Shown here: positions 55,038-64,000 of the stretch, in pieces | How the letters are laid out: each line of letters starts with the position of its first letter | Numbering within the stretch: position 1 is the first letter of the stretch | NCBI RefSeq assembly: GCF_007748195.1 | Contig: NZ_CP037920.1 | Span: 6,043,800-6,107,799 of the forward strand | Length of the DNA: 64,000 nt | From: Gimesia aquarii | GTDB taxonomy: Bacteria; Planctomycetota; Planctomycetia; Planctomycetales; Planctomycetaceae | Reading direction: 5' to 3' | Translations under genes and position numbers: made by a program | Notes under the pieces: generated by a model | Seen by the model: the letters and a program-made list of their open reading frames with translations, nothing else | Told to the model about the DNA's origin: nothing | Databases searched by the model: none

Positions 55038-55220
55038 ATGAATTTGTTTCAACTGCTTGTGATTCATATAGCAATTTTTTGTGTTATTGGATTGTGCTTA
55101 GCATGTTTTCAGCTTCTGTGTTTGTTCCTTAAAAAAGTGATTCACCATTACAGGAGTGCCCTCAAAGTGTCGACTCAAAAGAAATCATTCCCAAAGTCTC
55201 GCTCTTGCCTGGCATCTTAA
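55038..55220 (+). CDS. Very small membrane protein
   Basis: A 60-residue protein with one long hydrophobic stretch (about residues 3-34, possibly two short helices) and a basic, Ser- and Lys-rich tail. AAAAAGG lies upstream of the ATG. Real but minor, if expressed; no family known. Confidence 0.4.
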   Translation: MNLFQLLVIHIAIFCVIGLCLACFQLLCLFLKKVIHHYRSALKVSTQKKSFPKSRSCLAS

Positions 55221-55494
55221 AACAGCCGAACAGACTGACAAGCTCTTTTTAACAATTGGATGTTTATGGGATCGATTTTACTGGAACTGCCCCTTACCTG
55301 ATATTTTTCGATCCTAATTGAACGAACTTGAAACTCAAGAGTACTAATAGTTCCAAACACTTTTTTAGCTTACTATCTCAATCTGGAAAAAAATTTTGTG
55401 TGATCCACAAAAAATGAACTTTAAAGCCAGTCAAGAAATGATATCCAAGGAGGTCTGATATGAGTATTGCTGTTATATAAATCTGAAAACGATT

Positions 55495-57267
55495 TCATTG
55501 ATCTGGCGTTACACAATATTTTTTGAGTTGAATAATCACCATATCTTTTCGCTCGAGAGACCAGTCGCTGTCGAATTTGATCTTGTCGGTCGTATGACTG
55601 ATCGCTGTAGCTGCTCGATCACAGACTCGCATGGAGGATTCAAAACCTGTGAGATTTCGACGATCATCGAGTAAGGGACCGAGAATTTCTTTCGATAATG
55701 AACTGCCATACCACAACACATTGCACATGGTTTTGGCACGATCAACACTGCCTGTAGCAAGATAATTCTGATAGACTACTTTTGCACGATCAGGAAATTG
55801 CTCACCGATCATTTCTAAAATCCCCTCCTCATAATATGATGTTTCGGAAGAAAGTTCTAGAATGTGTTTGGCCTGCTTGAAGATCGATTGGGAATACGGT
55901 TTTTTAACACCATCAAGTGCCTTCAAGAAATATCCGGGGTTTGTAGTCATTTCGGCAATTTCGAGCAGCTTGTCTTGAACTAATCTGTCTTTAGACGTGC
56001 TGATCGATGCTAGGCATTCCCAATAAAATTCATTGTGTTTGGTATTAGTGAAATCAATTCTTCTTAGTTGATCGATTAAAAATTCTGCATAACCACGATT
56101 TGCCAGTGCAAGCAAACACGCTGGTGCAATCTCTGCTTCTTCCGAGTCTGCAAGATAAATTCGCTGCAATACTTCACCCACTTTTTTACTTTTGTCATAC
56201 CTCAGCGAGCGGATGAAACTTATACGTTCGGATACAGGCATAGATGACATATAAGGACGATCAGCGAATTTGATATTTGCCGGTTGATCAAATAGTTGGA
56301 CTAGTAACTCGCGCGGATGAGTTTTAAATCCCGATGAACGAAACTCAAGATCGTCTTGACCGACTTCTTCTAAATACTTGAGATCATAATAGAGAGATTC
56401 CATGATTCCGCCAGCATACGTTTCGCCATTTATACGAATAAACTCGTCAAACAATTTTTGTTGTTGTTCTTTGTTCCCAGCCTCGTAGAGCTTGTCGCTA
56501 ACAAAATTTGAAATTTTGTCAGCATCATACACCGGTTTGTTGAGCTGTTTGAGCACAAGCGTTTCGACAAACTCGGGATAATAAAATGACAAACGAAGAT
56601 ACGCCCCAAATTGGCGACCTTCATGATCTGGCATCTTGAAATCCTGAATGAGTTGCTGAATATGCTGTTCCCGCGTAAGATCCTGCCAATCTTTAATCAC
56701 AACCTCGCGTAGCTGTTTGGAATATGAAGGCGAACTGACAGCCAGTATTCCTGTAGGTACATACTTAGTTGCCGCGAATCGACGATTGACAATTTGTCCC
56801 AACGCGACAAAACAAAGATCACCCACTGTGATCGAATGTTTGTTTGGATGGTTTTCATCTTTCTCGAAAAGGTCGAGATTTACATTGCTGGGAACGTCCT
56901 TCCGAGTGCGATTGTTGAAATCATACAGATCGATAAATCCTGTAAACGAGAAGCCTTGCACTGGTTTCATATTAATCTTACGTTCATCGCCGATGTGTTT
57001 GATTAAGGTGGGTATAGCATCGATTCCCTGTTCGACAATCTTGCGGAGTGGCTCGCTCCGAACAGGTTGACCGGCACCGATCACCTGTGCTCCCATCATT
57101 CCAGTATCTGCGTAAGGCAAAAACTCTGTTCCGGATGAGTATACTAAATATCCAAAACCAGGCTCAGAAACTGTGACCAGTTTGTCAATCAACGTTTCAA
57201 TTTTTTCACTCGCGCGACTGGTTTGCAAGATACTCAGACAAAACATAATGACAAGGATAATGCGCAC
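55495..57267 (-). CDS. Large secreted HEAT-like protein of a planctomycete family
   Basis: A 590-residue protein with signal peptide (ending SRA-S). The N-terminal region, PGFGYLVYSSGTEFLPY, RKIVEQGIDAIPTLIKHIGDERK, and VGDLCFVALGQIVNRRFAATKYVPTG, recurs in many planctomycete secreted proteins I recall as hypothetical. The remainder is a long helical solenoid, HEAT-like. No enzyme motif. AT-rich. Likely periplasmic scaffold or binding protein; partner unknown. Confidence 0.75.
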   Translation of the reverse strand: MRIILVIMFCLSILQTSRASEKIETLIDKLVTVSEPGFGYLVYSSGTEFLPYADTGMMGAQVIGAGQPVRSEPLRKIVEQGIDAIPTLIKHIGDERKINMKPVQGFSFTGFIDLYDFNNRTRKDVPSNVNLDLFEKDENHPNKHSITVGDLCFVALGQIVNRRFAATKYVPTGILAVSSPSYSKQLREVVIKDWQDLTREQHIQQLIQDFKMPDHEGRQFGAYLRLSFYYPEFVETLVLKQLNKPVYDADKISNFVSDKLYEAGNKEQQQKLFDEFIRINGETYAGGIMESLYYDLKYLEEVGQDDLEFRSSGFKTHPRELLVQLFDQPANIKFADRPYMSSMPVSERISFIRSLRYDKSKKVGEVLQRIYLADSEEAEIAPACLLALANRGYAEFLIDQLRRIDFTNTKHNEFYWECLASISTSKDRLVQDKLLEIAEMTTNPGYFLKALDGVKKPYSQSIFKQAKHILELSSETSYYEEGILEMIGEQFPDRAKVVYQNYLATGSVDRAKTMCNVLWYGSSLSKEILGPLLDDRRNLTGFESSMRVCDRAATAISHTTDKIKFDSDWSLERKDMVIIQLKKYCVTPDQ

Positions 57268-57797
57268 GGCAACTCCTGAATGTGATCATTCAATATGATG
57301 ACTTAGCCACGAGATTCTCATCAATTCTTCTAATTTAGCAGATCCTCAGTATCCAATCTACTAAAAAAATACGTTGCCACAGAGAATCGAGTACCGGAAA
57401 TTAGGGCTACCCCTCAATTCTTTTTATTTATGGAATTCTATAAATCAATTAAACTCTTTGATTAGCTGACGCGTTTATAGAATAGCCATGAAAAGTTCTC
57501 ATACGCTTAAGTGCCCCGCATACCATCGTCCTCTGTTGAACAGGTTATCTGATCAGTACCTGTATTGCTGCGAGTTTCTCCCTGACCATTTAAAACTGAC
57601 TGATCATGATAAAAACAGCGATTGGAGCAGCAGCCAATCCAATTAGAGCATCATCGTCTCAGACGCTAATAGAAAAAAGCGGAAGAAATAGAAAAACAAG
57701 AACGGTTTCTAAAAAACGCAGATGATGGTTGGTGTTTTTTCCTAATGAGAAGCTTAAGGGGCACGACTCGATTTTCCGTCCTTGGCCCTTTTTCTAT
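57268..57797. other. Intergenic region with hairpin and possible tiny gene
   Basis: About 530 bases. A 52-codon open frame on the plus strand from 57488 to 57646 (MKSSHTLKCPAYHRPLLN...) has a degenerate Cys pattern; it is doubtful. A repeat-family hairpin lies at 57756-57793. The rest is AT-rich without clear signal. Confidence 0.4.
57756..57793. terminator. Repeat-family hairpin after the receiver-domain gene
   Basis: AAGGG...GAC (57756-57767) pairs with GTC...CCCTT (57778-57790) around the loop TCGATTTTCC, followed by T on the plus strand. It lies a few bases past the 3' end of the minus-strand receiver gene. The loop matches those at 46328 and near 58285. Confidence 0.5.
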
Positions 57798-58106
57798 TCA
57801 ATCCGCGCCGCAGTAACACTCGGTCAGTCGCTGGATTGAAACAAGGGCTGAAAGCATCCGGTTGCGGGCCGGTGGGTTGGCGGTGTGCACGTGAATCGCC
57901 GGAGGATCGAAGTCGCGCGTGGCGACGGCTTCTTCAATCCACAGCAGCACATCGTAACCCGTCCCGCGTGTGTCATCGCCCAGATCATGGTCTAGACTGA
58001 TTTCTCTGACGTTGCCTGTCTCTAAAAGTGTTATCGCTTCTTCAGGCCAGCGTACCTGCCGCCAGCCCGGCGGCGCCGGTCGTACATCGTCCAGATAGAT
58101 TCTCAT
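57798..58106 (-). CDS. Cyclic-phosphate-processing receiver-domain protein
   Basis: A 102-residue stand-alone receiver-fold protein: MRIYLDDVRPAPPGW with the acidic pair, EISLDHDLGDDTRGTGYDVLLWIEE, and AIHVHTANPPARNRML with the HxHTAN block that sets this group apart from ordinary response regulators. The family is associated with cyclic phosphate or cyclic-nucleotide processing. No kinase or effector gene is adjacent. Full length for the family. Confidence 0.85.
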   Translation of the reverse strand: MRIYLDDVRPAPPGWRQVRWPEEAITLLETGNVREISLDHDLGDDTRGTGYDVLLWIEEAVATRDFDPPAIHVHTANPPARNRMLSALVSIQRLTECYCGAD

Positions 58107-58267
58107 GAATTCGCTTTCTATTTTGTATCAAGAACCAGTCTCTCCTGAGAAAAAGTGCTTTCTCCCAGACAGACACGCTCCCCTCTAAAAAGTTCGCCTG
58201 CAGCGCGTAAGACGAGCCGACAACAGTAGAAAAGGCTGTTTCGATCCTAATAAAGAATTCATAGGTC

Positions 58268-58312
58268 AGGAGATAGTGAGAACCGGATTTTTCTGTCTCT
58301 GGCCCTTTTATG
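58268..58312. repeat. Repeat-family hairpin-like element
   Basis: Contains GGATTTTTCTGTC and TGGCCCTTTT, matching the right half of the element at 57756-57793. The stem is imperfect. It lies between the receiver gene start and the 3' end of the DUF1080 gene. Confidence 0.4.
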
Positions 58313-58355
58313 ATGGTCCTTTTTGAAATGCAGACAAAAAGGCAAGACGGTGTGA

Positions 58356-59105
58356 CTAGTCAAGCGTTCTGAACTTCAGTCTTCTGACTTCAAATCGATA
58401 GGCACCGTTGGGTCGAAATTGTAGTGCAATTGCATCGCCAGATGGTCGCTTCTCGACAACGCGATCGACAATCTCATTGGCCAGCTTTCCGTTTAAGTAG
58501 AGCTGAACCATATTGCCTTTGACTCGAACCAGACAGTTATTCCATTCTGGTGGCTTCCGAAAGACCTTAGTCGCTTGAAATGAATGTGGGAGAGGTACAA
58601 TCTTTTCTTTTTCATTTGCCTCGATTCTGACTCGGTTGCCACGTTTAAACATTCGGTGTCGTTTTCCATCAAAAATGTGACCGAATAACTTGCCCTCGCG
58701 TTGCCATCGATTGGTGCTATAAAGGTTTGCGGTATCTAATTCGGCCTGATATCCGGCTAGATTCCCCTTCTTATTAACCTTTTGACTTCGATCCACAAGA
58801 AAATAGACTCCAGCATCCTGTGGCGCCCTACTTATGATTCGATATTCCAGTCGGAATTCGAAATTATCTTTTAGCTTGCCGTCCCAAATCAAATGGTGAA
58901 TTTTCGGTAGCGATTTCCCGCCAACCGACTCAGCGACGATGACTCCCTTTTCTGATGACCACCATTTGCCTGGATCGCTCCAATCATCGAGACCATCAAC
59001 ACTGATTGATTGCCAGTTTCCGGGTGCCTGGGAATCAGCAGTCTGAGGTAGTGAGAGGAATATGATTAAACAAGCAAGAAGGCAGAAATAATGTGGTTTC
59101 ATCAA
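58356..59105 (-). CDS. DUF1080 (3-keto-disaccharide hydrolase-like) secreted protein
   Basis: A 249-residue protein with signal peptide (ending ADS-Q) and a concanavalin-like beta-sandwich of the DUF1080 family: WQSISVDGLDDWSDPGKWWSSEKGVIVAES, DNFEFRLEYRI, DAGVYFLVD, GYQAELDT and YRFEVRRLKFR. Members bind or hydrolyse oxidised sugars such as 3-keto-glucosides and are very common in planctomycetes. It is downstream of mutL on the same strand, with 216 bases between. Confidence 0.85.
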   Translation of the reverse strand: MMKPHYFCLLACLIIFLSLPQTADSQAPGNWQSISVDGLDDWSDPGKWWSSEKGVIVAESVGGKSLPKIHHLIWDGKLKDNFEFRLEYRIISRAPQDAGVYFLVDRSQKVNKKGNLAGYQAELDTANLYSTNRWQREGKLFGHIFDGKRHRMFKRGNRVRIEANEKEKIVPLPHSFQATKVFRKPPEWNNCLVRVKGNMVQLYLNGKLANEIVDRVVEKRPSGDAIALQFRPNGAYRFEVRRLKFRTLD

Positions 59106-59321
59106 TTACATGCCTCAAAAAATGAGATTCTGAAAATTGCATACTTATGATTAACTATCTGGCTTGATTCAATCTTAACCAATGAGTTCCAGGATAGATT
59201 AGCTATTATGCTAGCAGAATGATTCAGCAATATCCAAGGTAGAGTGACTTCAGCATCTCTGCTATTTGATGATAGCTGGTAAATTTTGGGGATACCATTT
59301 TTTCTTACAGGTATTGCGAAC

Positions 59322-61277
59322 CTAGCCCATACGACCGAATTGTCGGTCGAGTTCGGCATGGCTGAGTACTAATGCCGAGGGTCTTCCATGTGGACAATGA
59401 TGGGCGTCATCGATGAGATGGCGTTGTTCGAGCAGGCTGAAGATTTCTTCCTGTGTCAAACGCTGCCCCGCTTTGATGGCGGCTTTACACGACATCATCG
59501 TGATTAAATCATCCAGCAGGTCCCGTCGGGAAGGCTGTTTGGATTGATCGAGGTTATCGGCAATGTCGCGAACTAACTGCTCCAGATTCACCCGCTGTAA
59601 CATCACAGGATAGCTGTTTACCAATAGAGTGTTGCCGCCGAATTCTTCGATGCCCAGACCAAAGCTGTTGAGCATTTCCGCATGGTCCAGAATGAGAGCC
59701 GTCTCTTTGGGACTCATCTCAACCGTCAAAGGGACGAGTAACTTCTGTGATTCGACAGACTGGGCCAACACACGCTTCCGGAAATATTCATACATAATTC
59801 GTTCATGGAGTGCGTGTTGATCGATGATTGTCAGCGCCCCTTTGATCTCAACGACGATGTAGCAGTTCAATACTTGAATCGGTCGTAAATCTGCAGTCGC
59901 GACTTCCGCAAATTGATCTTCCTGTCGATCACTTTCCGGAATCAGAACGGGCTCTGTACTGACCTCTTCAGATTGTGACAACGCACGTTCGGCAGCTTCC
60001 TGAAACCTGGCAAGTGTTGTGCTCTCACGGGCAGTCGTACCCTGACTGCTAAATGGTCTGGCTGGATCGGGTCTGCTGGAAATTGAACGCGGTGTAGAAT
60101 TCACTTGTATCGGAGGACGCTCTTCGGTCGCTTGTCCCAATTGTTCCTTCGCCCAGCTGGTCAGGTCCATTTGTGTTTGTTTTTGCTGAGGTATTTCAGG
60201 CGGTGTGATTGAACCAGAATCAATGTCACCTTTTTTGGTCAGTGACATCTGCGTTTGCAAGTCCATACTCAGAAACTGGCTGCGCAACGTCGAAAGTAAC
60301 TGACGATACAGATTCTGGCCGTCCCGAAACCGCACTTCCGATTTCGTCGGATGCACATTCACATCAACCATCGAAGCCGGCATATCCAGATAAAGGAACG
60401 AGATCGGTTGTCGCCCCACCATGAGTAGTCCTCGATAGGCTTCGGTCAACGCATGCTGCAACGTGCGATCTTGAATCCAGCGACCATTTAAAAACAGGTA
60501 CTGCCCTTTGCGAGTCGATTTATTTTGACTGGGATGAGACACATATCCCCAAATGCGAATGTCATCCACTTCTGACTCAACCCAGATCAAGTGATCGGCC
60601 AGTTTCTTTCCATAAAACAGACGCAGGCGATCGATCAGATTATCTGAAGGGGGCAGATCAAAGATGACTTTATTATTGTGCCGTAACACCATGTAGAGTC
60701 GAGGATGTGCGAGTGCCGCGCGGGTAAACTGTTCGCTGATATGCCCAAACTCGGTTTTGGTCGTTTTCAGGAATTTTCGTCGCACTGGTGTATTGGCAAA
60801 GAGCTGCCTGATTTCAATCGACGTTCCTAAAGGGCAGCCGCAGGGCTGTGGTTTACCAGCGGCTCCCGTATTGACTTCAAATTCGAGACCCTGAGATTGA
60901 TCGGCTGTGCGTGTGCGAATACGAAACTGGCTGACTTCGGAAATCGAAGCCAGCGCCTCGCCGCGAAAGCCCATGGTCTGCACGCTGAAGAGATCATCGG
61001 CTGAAGTAATTTTACTGGTGGCATGGCTGGAAACGGCGAGCAATAAATCGTCAGGGTGAATGCCTTCGCCGTTATCGACGACGCGAATCAGGTCGGCCCC
61101 TCCATTCATGATGTCGACTTCGATTCGGGTAGCCAGTGCATCGACACTGTTATCGAGCAACTCTTTGACAGCACTGGCTGGACGCTCGATGACTTCCCCC
61201 GCGGCGATCTTGTTAATCACGCTGGTATCGAGTTGATGAATGCGGGAAATCGATTCCACAGAGGCCTTCCGTTCCAT
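59322..61277 (-). CDS. mutL: DNA mismatch repair protein MutL (endonuclease type)
   Basis: A 651-residue MutL. The N-terminal GHKL ATPase has VIERPASAVKELLDNSVDA, VVDNGEGIHPDD and MGFRGEALASI. The C-terminal dimerisation domain carries DQHALHERIMYE (486-497), the DQHA-x2-E-x4-E endonuclease motif, plus SCKAAIKAG and CPHGRPSAL, which help bind the metal. This places it with nicking MutL proteins (eukaryotic MutL-alpha-like), unlike E. coli MutL which lacks the motif. The linker is long and polar. It acts with MutS to direct strand excision. Confidence 0.97.
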   Translation of the reverse strand: MERKASVESISRIHQLDTSVINKIAAGEVIERPASAVKELLDNSVDALATRIEVDIMNGGADLIRVVDNGEGIHPDDLLLAVSSHATSKITSADDLFSVQTMGFRGEALASISEVSQFRIRTRTADQSQGLEFEVNTGAAGKPQPCGCPLGTSIEIRQLFANTPVRRKFLKTTKTEFGHISEQFTRAALAHPRLYMVLRHNNKVIFDLPPSDNLIDRLRLFYGKKLADHLIWVESEVDDIRIWGYVSHPSQNKSTRKGQYLFLNGRWIQDRTLQHALTEAYRGLLMVGRQPISFLYLDMPASMVDVNVHPTKSEVRFRDGQNLYRQLLSTLRSQFLSMDLQTQMSLTKKGDIDSGSITPPEIPQQKQTQMDLTSWAKEQLGQATEERPPIQVNSTPRSISSRPDPARPFSSQGTTARESTTLARFQEAAERALSQSEEVSTEPVLIPESDRQEDQFAEVATADLRPIQVLNCYIVVEIKGALTIIDQHALHERIMYEYFRKRVLAQSVESQKLLVPLTVEMSPKETALILDHAEMLNSFGLGIEEFGGNTLLVNSYPVMLQRVNLEQLVRDIADNLDQSKQPSRRDLLDDLITMMSCKAAIKAGQRLTQEEIFSLLEQRHLIDDAHHCPHGRPSALVLSHAELDRQFGRMG

Positions 61278-61407
61278 TTGCTGATCAGTCCGACTGATGA
61301 GTTGGGTTTGTTTATCTCTATCGTTATTTTTAACCGCTCAACGAAAGAATCGCAATGAAACCCACTCGCAGAAGTCAGTTACTCAATACATCTAAGAACC
61401 TTGATTC

Positions 61408-62091
61408 CTAGCTGCCCCAGCGTTGATGAATGTCGTGCTTGATTCCCAGATGATCACAAATCCGCCCTGAAATGAAATCGACCAAATCATGAATCGTAAC
61501 CGGATTATGATAAAAGCCAGGTGCAGCCGGCATGATCGTCGCACCGGCTTGCGTCAAACGAACCATATTCTCCAGCGGAATCAAACCGAGTGGCGTTTCG
61601 CGGGCTACCAAAATCAGCTTGCGTCGCTCTTTCAAATGCACATCGGCAGCCCGATGAATCAGGTTGTTACAAGCCCCCGAGGCGATACTTCCCAGGGTTC
61701 CCATCGAACAGGGACAGATCACCATGCCGGCAGTCAAAAAAGACCCGCTGGCAATACCCGACATAAAATCCTGGTAATGATGATAAATCAGTTCTCCCTG
61801 TTTCACATCGGATTCCCCCAGCACAGAACTCAACGCAAAATCTTCGTTGGACGCATTCTTCATTTTGCTGATCGCGCTATCTTCCGGGAGGTTCGAAGGA
61901 TCGGGAAGAAGTTGCTTGGGGTCGAATTCCTCTAAGTCGATCTTGAGTCCGAGTTCCTGCTTTAACACATAAGTCGCAGCCGGGCTCATCGTAAGGTGTA
62001 CGGTGCGGCCGGCAGCCATCAGAACTTCGACCAATCGTACGGCATAAATGGAACCACTGGCCCCTGTGATTGCAACGACAACGTTAGACAT
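61408..62091 (-). CDS. ubiX: Flavin prenyltransferase UbiX
   Basis: A 227-residue UbiX: VVVAITGASGSIYAVRLVEVL binds FMN, SGIASGSFLTAGMVICPCSMGTLGSIASG lies in the middle, and ERRKLILVARETPLGLIPLENM carries the phosphate-binding end. UbiX makes prenylated FMN, the cofactor of UbiD decarboxylases, from FMN and dimethylallyl phosphate. The partner UbiD-family gene lies upstream in the same cluster, with the methyltransferase between. Confidence 0.95.
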   Translation of the reverse strand: MSNVVVAITGASGSIYAVRLVEVLMAAGRTVHLTMSPAATYVLKQELGLKIDLEEFDPKQLLPDPSNLPEDSAISKMKNASNEDFALSSVLGESDVKQGELIYHHYQDFMSGIASGSFLTAGMVICPCSMGTLGSIASGACNNLIHRAADVHLKERRKLILVARETPLGLIPLENMVRLTQAGATIMPAAPGFYHNPVTIHDLVDFISGRICDHLGIKHDIHQRWGS

Positions 62092-62136
62092 GCGGATGCA
62101 CCTTATTTACTACATCTGAGTTGATTCTGAAACGGG

Positions 62137-62859
62137 TTACTTCCTCTCAGTTGAGAGTTCCGGTTTCGTACCCACATACAGCGTGGCAATTCCGAATGTG
62201 AGTGGATACCAGCGCGTTCCCTGTAATCCACACTCATCCATCAAATCGGCCAACTCCTTGCCATAGGGAAACTCTGATACCGACTCCGGCAGATAGTTAT
62301 AGGCTGACTGTCTGTTGCGGGCCAGTAATTGTCCCATTTTTGGTAAAATATGTCGAAAATAAAATTGATAGCTGGCTCGAAATAGAGGATTGGTGGGCAT
62401 CGAAAATTCCAGTACAGCAACCTGACCACCGGGCTGACAAACGCGAATCATTTCTTTGAGCCCCTGTCTGGTATCGGATACATTTCTCAATCCAAATGAA
62501 ACAGAGACAATCTGAAACTGATTATCGGCAAACGGTAGCTGCTGCGTATCTGCTTCAAGAAAATTCAGAGCTGCACTGTTGTTTTTCTTCAGTGCCAGCT
62601 TCAGCATATCATGCGTGAAGTCGGCACCAATGACTTGTGTTTTGCCGCCGGTCTTTTTGAGATACGAAATAGCAAGATCACCGGTTCCCGTACAGACATC
62701 CAGAATCGGTGCTTCTCCCGCCGGTGCGACTTTCCGCACCGTTCGCCACCGCCAATAATAATCTACACCTCCCGAAAGAAAATGGTTCATAAAGTCATAG
62801 CGGGGCGCGATCTCGCCAAACATCTGCTGCACACGTGAGCCGGTTTTATCTACATTCAT
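62137..62859 (-). CDS. menG: Demethylmenaquinone methyltransferase MenG/UbiE
   Basis: A 240-residue UbiE/MenG-family enzyme: the N-terminal VQQMFGEIAPRYDFMNHFLSGG, motif I ILDVCTGTGDLAI (about residues 53-65), VIGADFTHDML, VSVSFGLRNVSDTRQGLKEM and QFYFRHILPKMGQLL, with Y at the end in PLTFGIATLYVG. It C-methylates demethylmenaquinone (or the ubiquinone precursor). A planctomycete is expected to use menaquinone. It lies 45 bases before ubiX and 25 bases after the ubiD-family gene, consistent with one transcript. Confidence 0.95.
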   Translation of the reverse strand: MNVDKTGSRVQQMFGEIAPRYDFMNHFLSGGVDYYWRWRTVRKVAPAGEAPILDVCTGTGDLAISYLKKTGGKTQVIGADFTHDMLKLALKKNNSAALNFLEADTQQLPFADNQFQIVSVSFGLRNVSDTRQGLKEMIRVCQPGGQVAVLEFSMPTNPLFRASYQFYFRHILPKMGQLLARNRQSAYNYLPESVSEFPYGKELADLMDECGLQGTRWYPLTFGIATLYVGTKPELSTERK

Positions 62860-62884
62860 AACTAAGGTATCTGTTCAATTTCTT

Positions 62885-64000
62885 TCAGGAAAGGCCTAAT
62901 TCATCTAATCGGCTACGTACGCGCTGTTGTATGTCTGATGTCATTTTGAGTGCAGCGGGCCATTCGCGGGAATGGCCTTCTGCCGTTGATTTCCGGGTCG
63001 CATCGAATCCCAGCTTATGGCCGATACCCATCACATTTGAACTGTGATCATACACATCGCCGGGACCTTCTGAGTAAATCAAATCACGTCCGGTATTCAC
63101 ATTCGTACTGACATGATACCAGATTTCCTGCTCATCATGCACGTTCACATCCTGATCCACGACGAAAATCATCTTTAATGAGAGTAAGCGTTCCAGACTC
63201 CACAATGCATTCACAACGCGGCGTGCCTGCTGTGGATAGGATTTCTGAATACTCACAAACATCAGATAGCGCCCCACACCTGCTGAGGGAAAATGAACAT
63301 CTACAATTTCCGGTACTATTAATTTCAACAAGGGCAGAAAGATCCGTCCGGTTGCCTGAGAAAAGATGCCTTCTTCCGCGGGCGGTGCGGCAGGAATCAA
63401 AGCCGGCCAAATCGGATTCGCGCGATGCGTGACGGCAGACAAATGCAATGGGAACACCATTTCCGCCGAACTATAAAAACCTGTGGGGTTGGCAACCACA
63501 CTCACTTCCTGTGGTTCTGTTGTGGTATCAATGAAGCCTTCCATTACAATTTCGGCCTGTGCGGGAACATCAAGATCGATGGTACGACCTTTGACCAGTT
63601 CCAAAGCGCGATTGCGAAGAAAACCGCTGAAAGCATAAGGATCCGTTGGCGTTGGAAGTGGTGCGTGAGCTGTATAGAGGCAAACGGGATCGGCTCCTAA
63701 TACAACCGCCACTGGCATTTGCTGCGCGCGAGACTGATACTTCTGCAAGAGCTGGTGACCCGCGTCATGTTGGCTCCAGCGAATGGCCAATTGCTGATCT
63801 GAAATGACTTGAATCGGACGTGTGTTGACAAATCGGGTATTGGTATCGGGATCAAAGGTCACAATTTGCGCCGCCGTGATTGTCGAATATTCTTCATCCG
63901 GCCAACACTTTAGGAGAGGAAATTCTCTGAGATTGACATCGCGACCTAATTTGACCACCTGTTGGCAACTGGCTGTTTTGACAACCCGCGGTTTGATATT
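62885..64000 (-). CDS. UbiD-family decarboxylase, N-terminus cut off by window edge
   Basis: At least 371 codons remain in frame from 64000 down to the stop. The partial N-terminus reads ASCQQVVKLGRDVNLREFP, typical of UbiD shortly before the core, and the core has QVISDQQLAIRWSQHDAGH, AVVLGADPV, AEIVMEGFIDTT, HRANPIWPALI and VDQDVNVHDEQEIWYHVSTN. The family needs prenylated FMN from UbiX, encoded next door. In genomes using the futalosine route the UbiD-like enzyme (MqnL) decarboxylates the naphthoate intermediate of menaquinone; that assignment is inference from the neighbouring menG. Confidence 0.9.
   Translation of the reverse strand, partial: NIKPRVVKTASCQQVVKLGRDVNLREFPLLKCWPDEEYSTITAAQIVTFDPDTNTRFVNTRPIQVISDQQLAIRWSQHDAGHQLLQKYQSRAQQMPVAVVLGADPVCLYTAHAPLPTPTDPYAFSGFLRNRALELVKGRTIDLDVPAQAEIVMEGFIDTTTEPQEVSVVANPTGFYSSAEMVFPLHLSAVTHRANPIWPALIPAAPPAEEGIFSQATGRIFLPLLKLIVPEIVDVHFPSAGVGRYLMFVSIQKSYPQQARRVVNALWSLERLLSLKMIFVVDQDVNVHDEQEIWYHVSTNVNTGRDLIYSEGPGDVYDHSSNVMGIGHKLGFDATRKSTAEGHSREWPAALKMTSDIQQRVRSRLDELGLS

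Noticed and set aside
59102..59359. 85-codon minus-strand frame between mutL and DUF1080
   Set aside because: Overlaps the 3' end of mutL in another frame, with no ribosome-binding site or family match.

Overview
The window reads as chromosomal DNA of a planctomycete, most likely Gimesia or a close relative. This is inference from gene content: a DUF1501 protein with a Tat-type leader, a DUF1559 prepilin-like protein ending in an H-X9-DG block, three secreted sulfatases with C-x-P-x-R maturation motifs, DUF1080, a ceramidase-like lipase and many lone secreted proteins of unknown role. About 58 protein genes are supported. No rRNA, tRNA, CRISPR array or intact insertion sequence was seen.

Layout. 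1-10.3 kb: a truncated unknown protein, a metallo-beta-lactamase-fold hydrolase, a small HExxH protein, a HEAT-repeat protein, a secreted alpha/beta hydrolase, an AraC regulator divergent from an enolase-superfamily gene, and an orphan SUKH-type protein. 10.6-18.8 kb: DUF1501, a DUF1348/HD-hydrolase pair facing a GlxA-type regulator, then three tandem copies of an APH-like kinase with duplicated flanks and gene remnants between them. 19-28 kb: small membrane proteins, an AraC regulator, a VOC protein, DUF4396, a methyltransferase and two tandem secreted paralogues. 28.2-38 kb: a catabolic island with three sulfatases, a beta-propeller protein, a glycosylasparaginase, a C45-type Ntn hydrolase and an esterase, suggesting breakdown of sulfated or N-glycosylated material. 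38.4-45.7 kb: a K+ channel, an M20 amidohydrolase coupled to a GNAT plus cNMP-binding fusion, a PcfJ-like protein and a large membrane protein.

46.4-49.6 kb holds the strongest candidate for an undescribed system: a compact AT-rich operon with its own sigma70-type promoter, encoding a radical SAM enzyme, an unusual fold-type-I PLP enzyme and a SAM methyltransferase. The three genes are joined by 4-base stop/start overlaps. No precursor peptide is visible, so a small-molecule or amino-acid-modifying pathway is more likely than a RiPP; the product is unknown. 49.7-59.1 kb: a ceramidase-like protein with a decayed second copy behind it, an orotate phosphoribosyltransferase-like protein, DUF1559 with lipoprotein and TPR genes, a large secreted HEAT-like protein, a cyclic-phosphate receiver protein and DUF1080. 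59.3-64 kb: mutL, then ubiX, menG/ubiE and a truncated ubiD-family gene, all on the minus strand, matching late steps of menaquinone synthesis.

Two families of short intergenic hairpins recur between genes and may act as terminators or mobile palindromes. Several start sites given here were chosen from ribosome-binding sites and signal-peptide position rather than the longest open frame.
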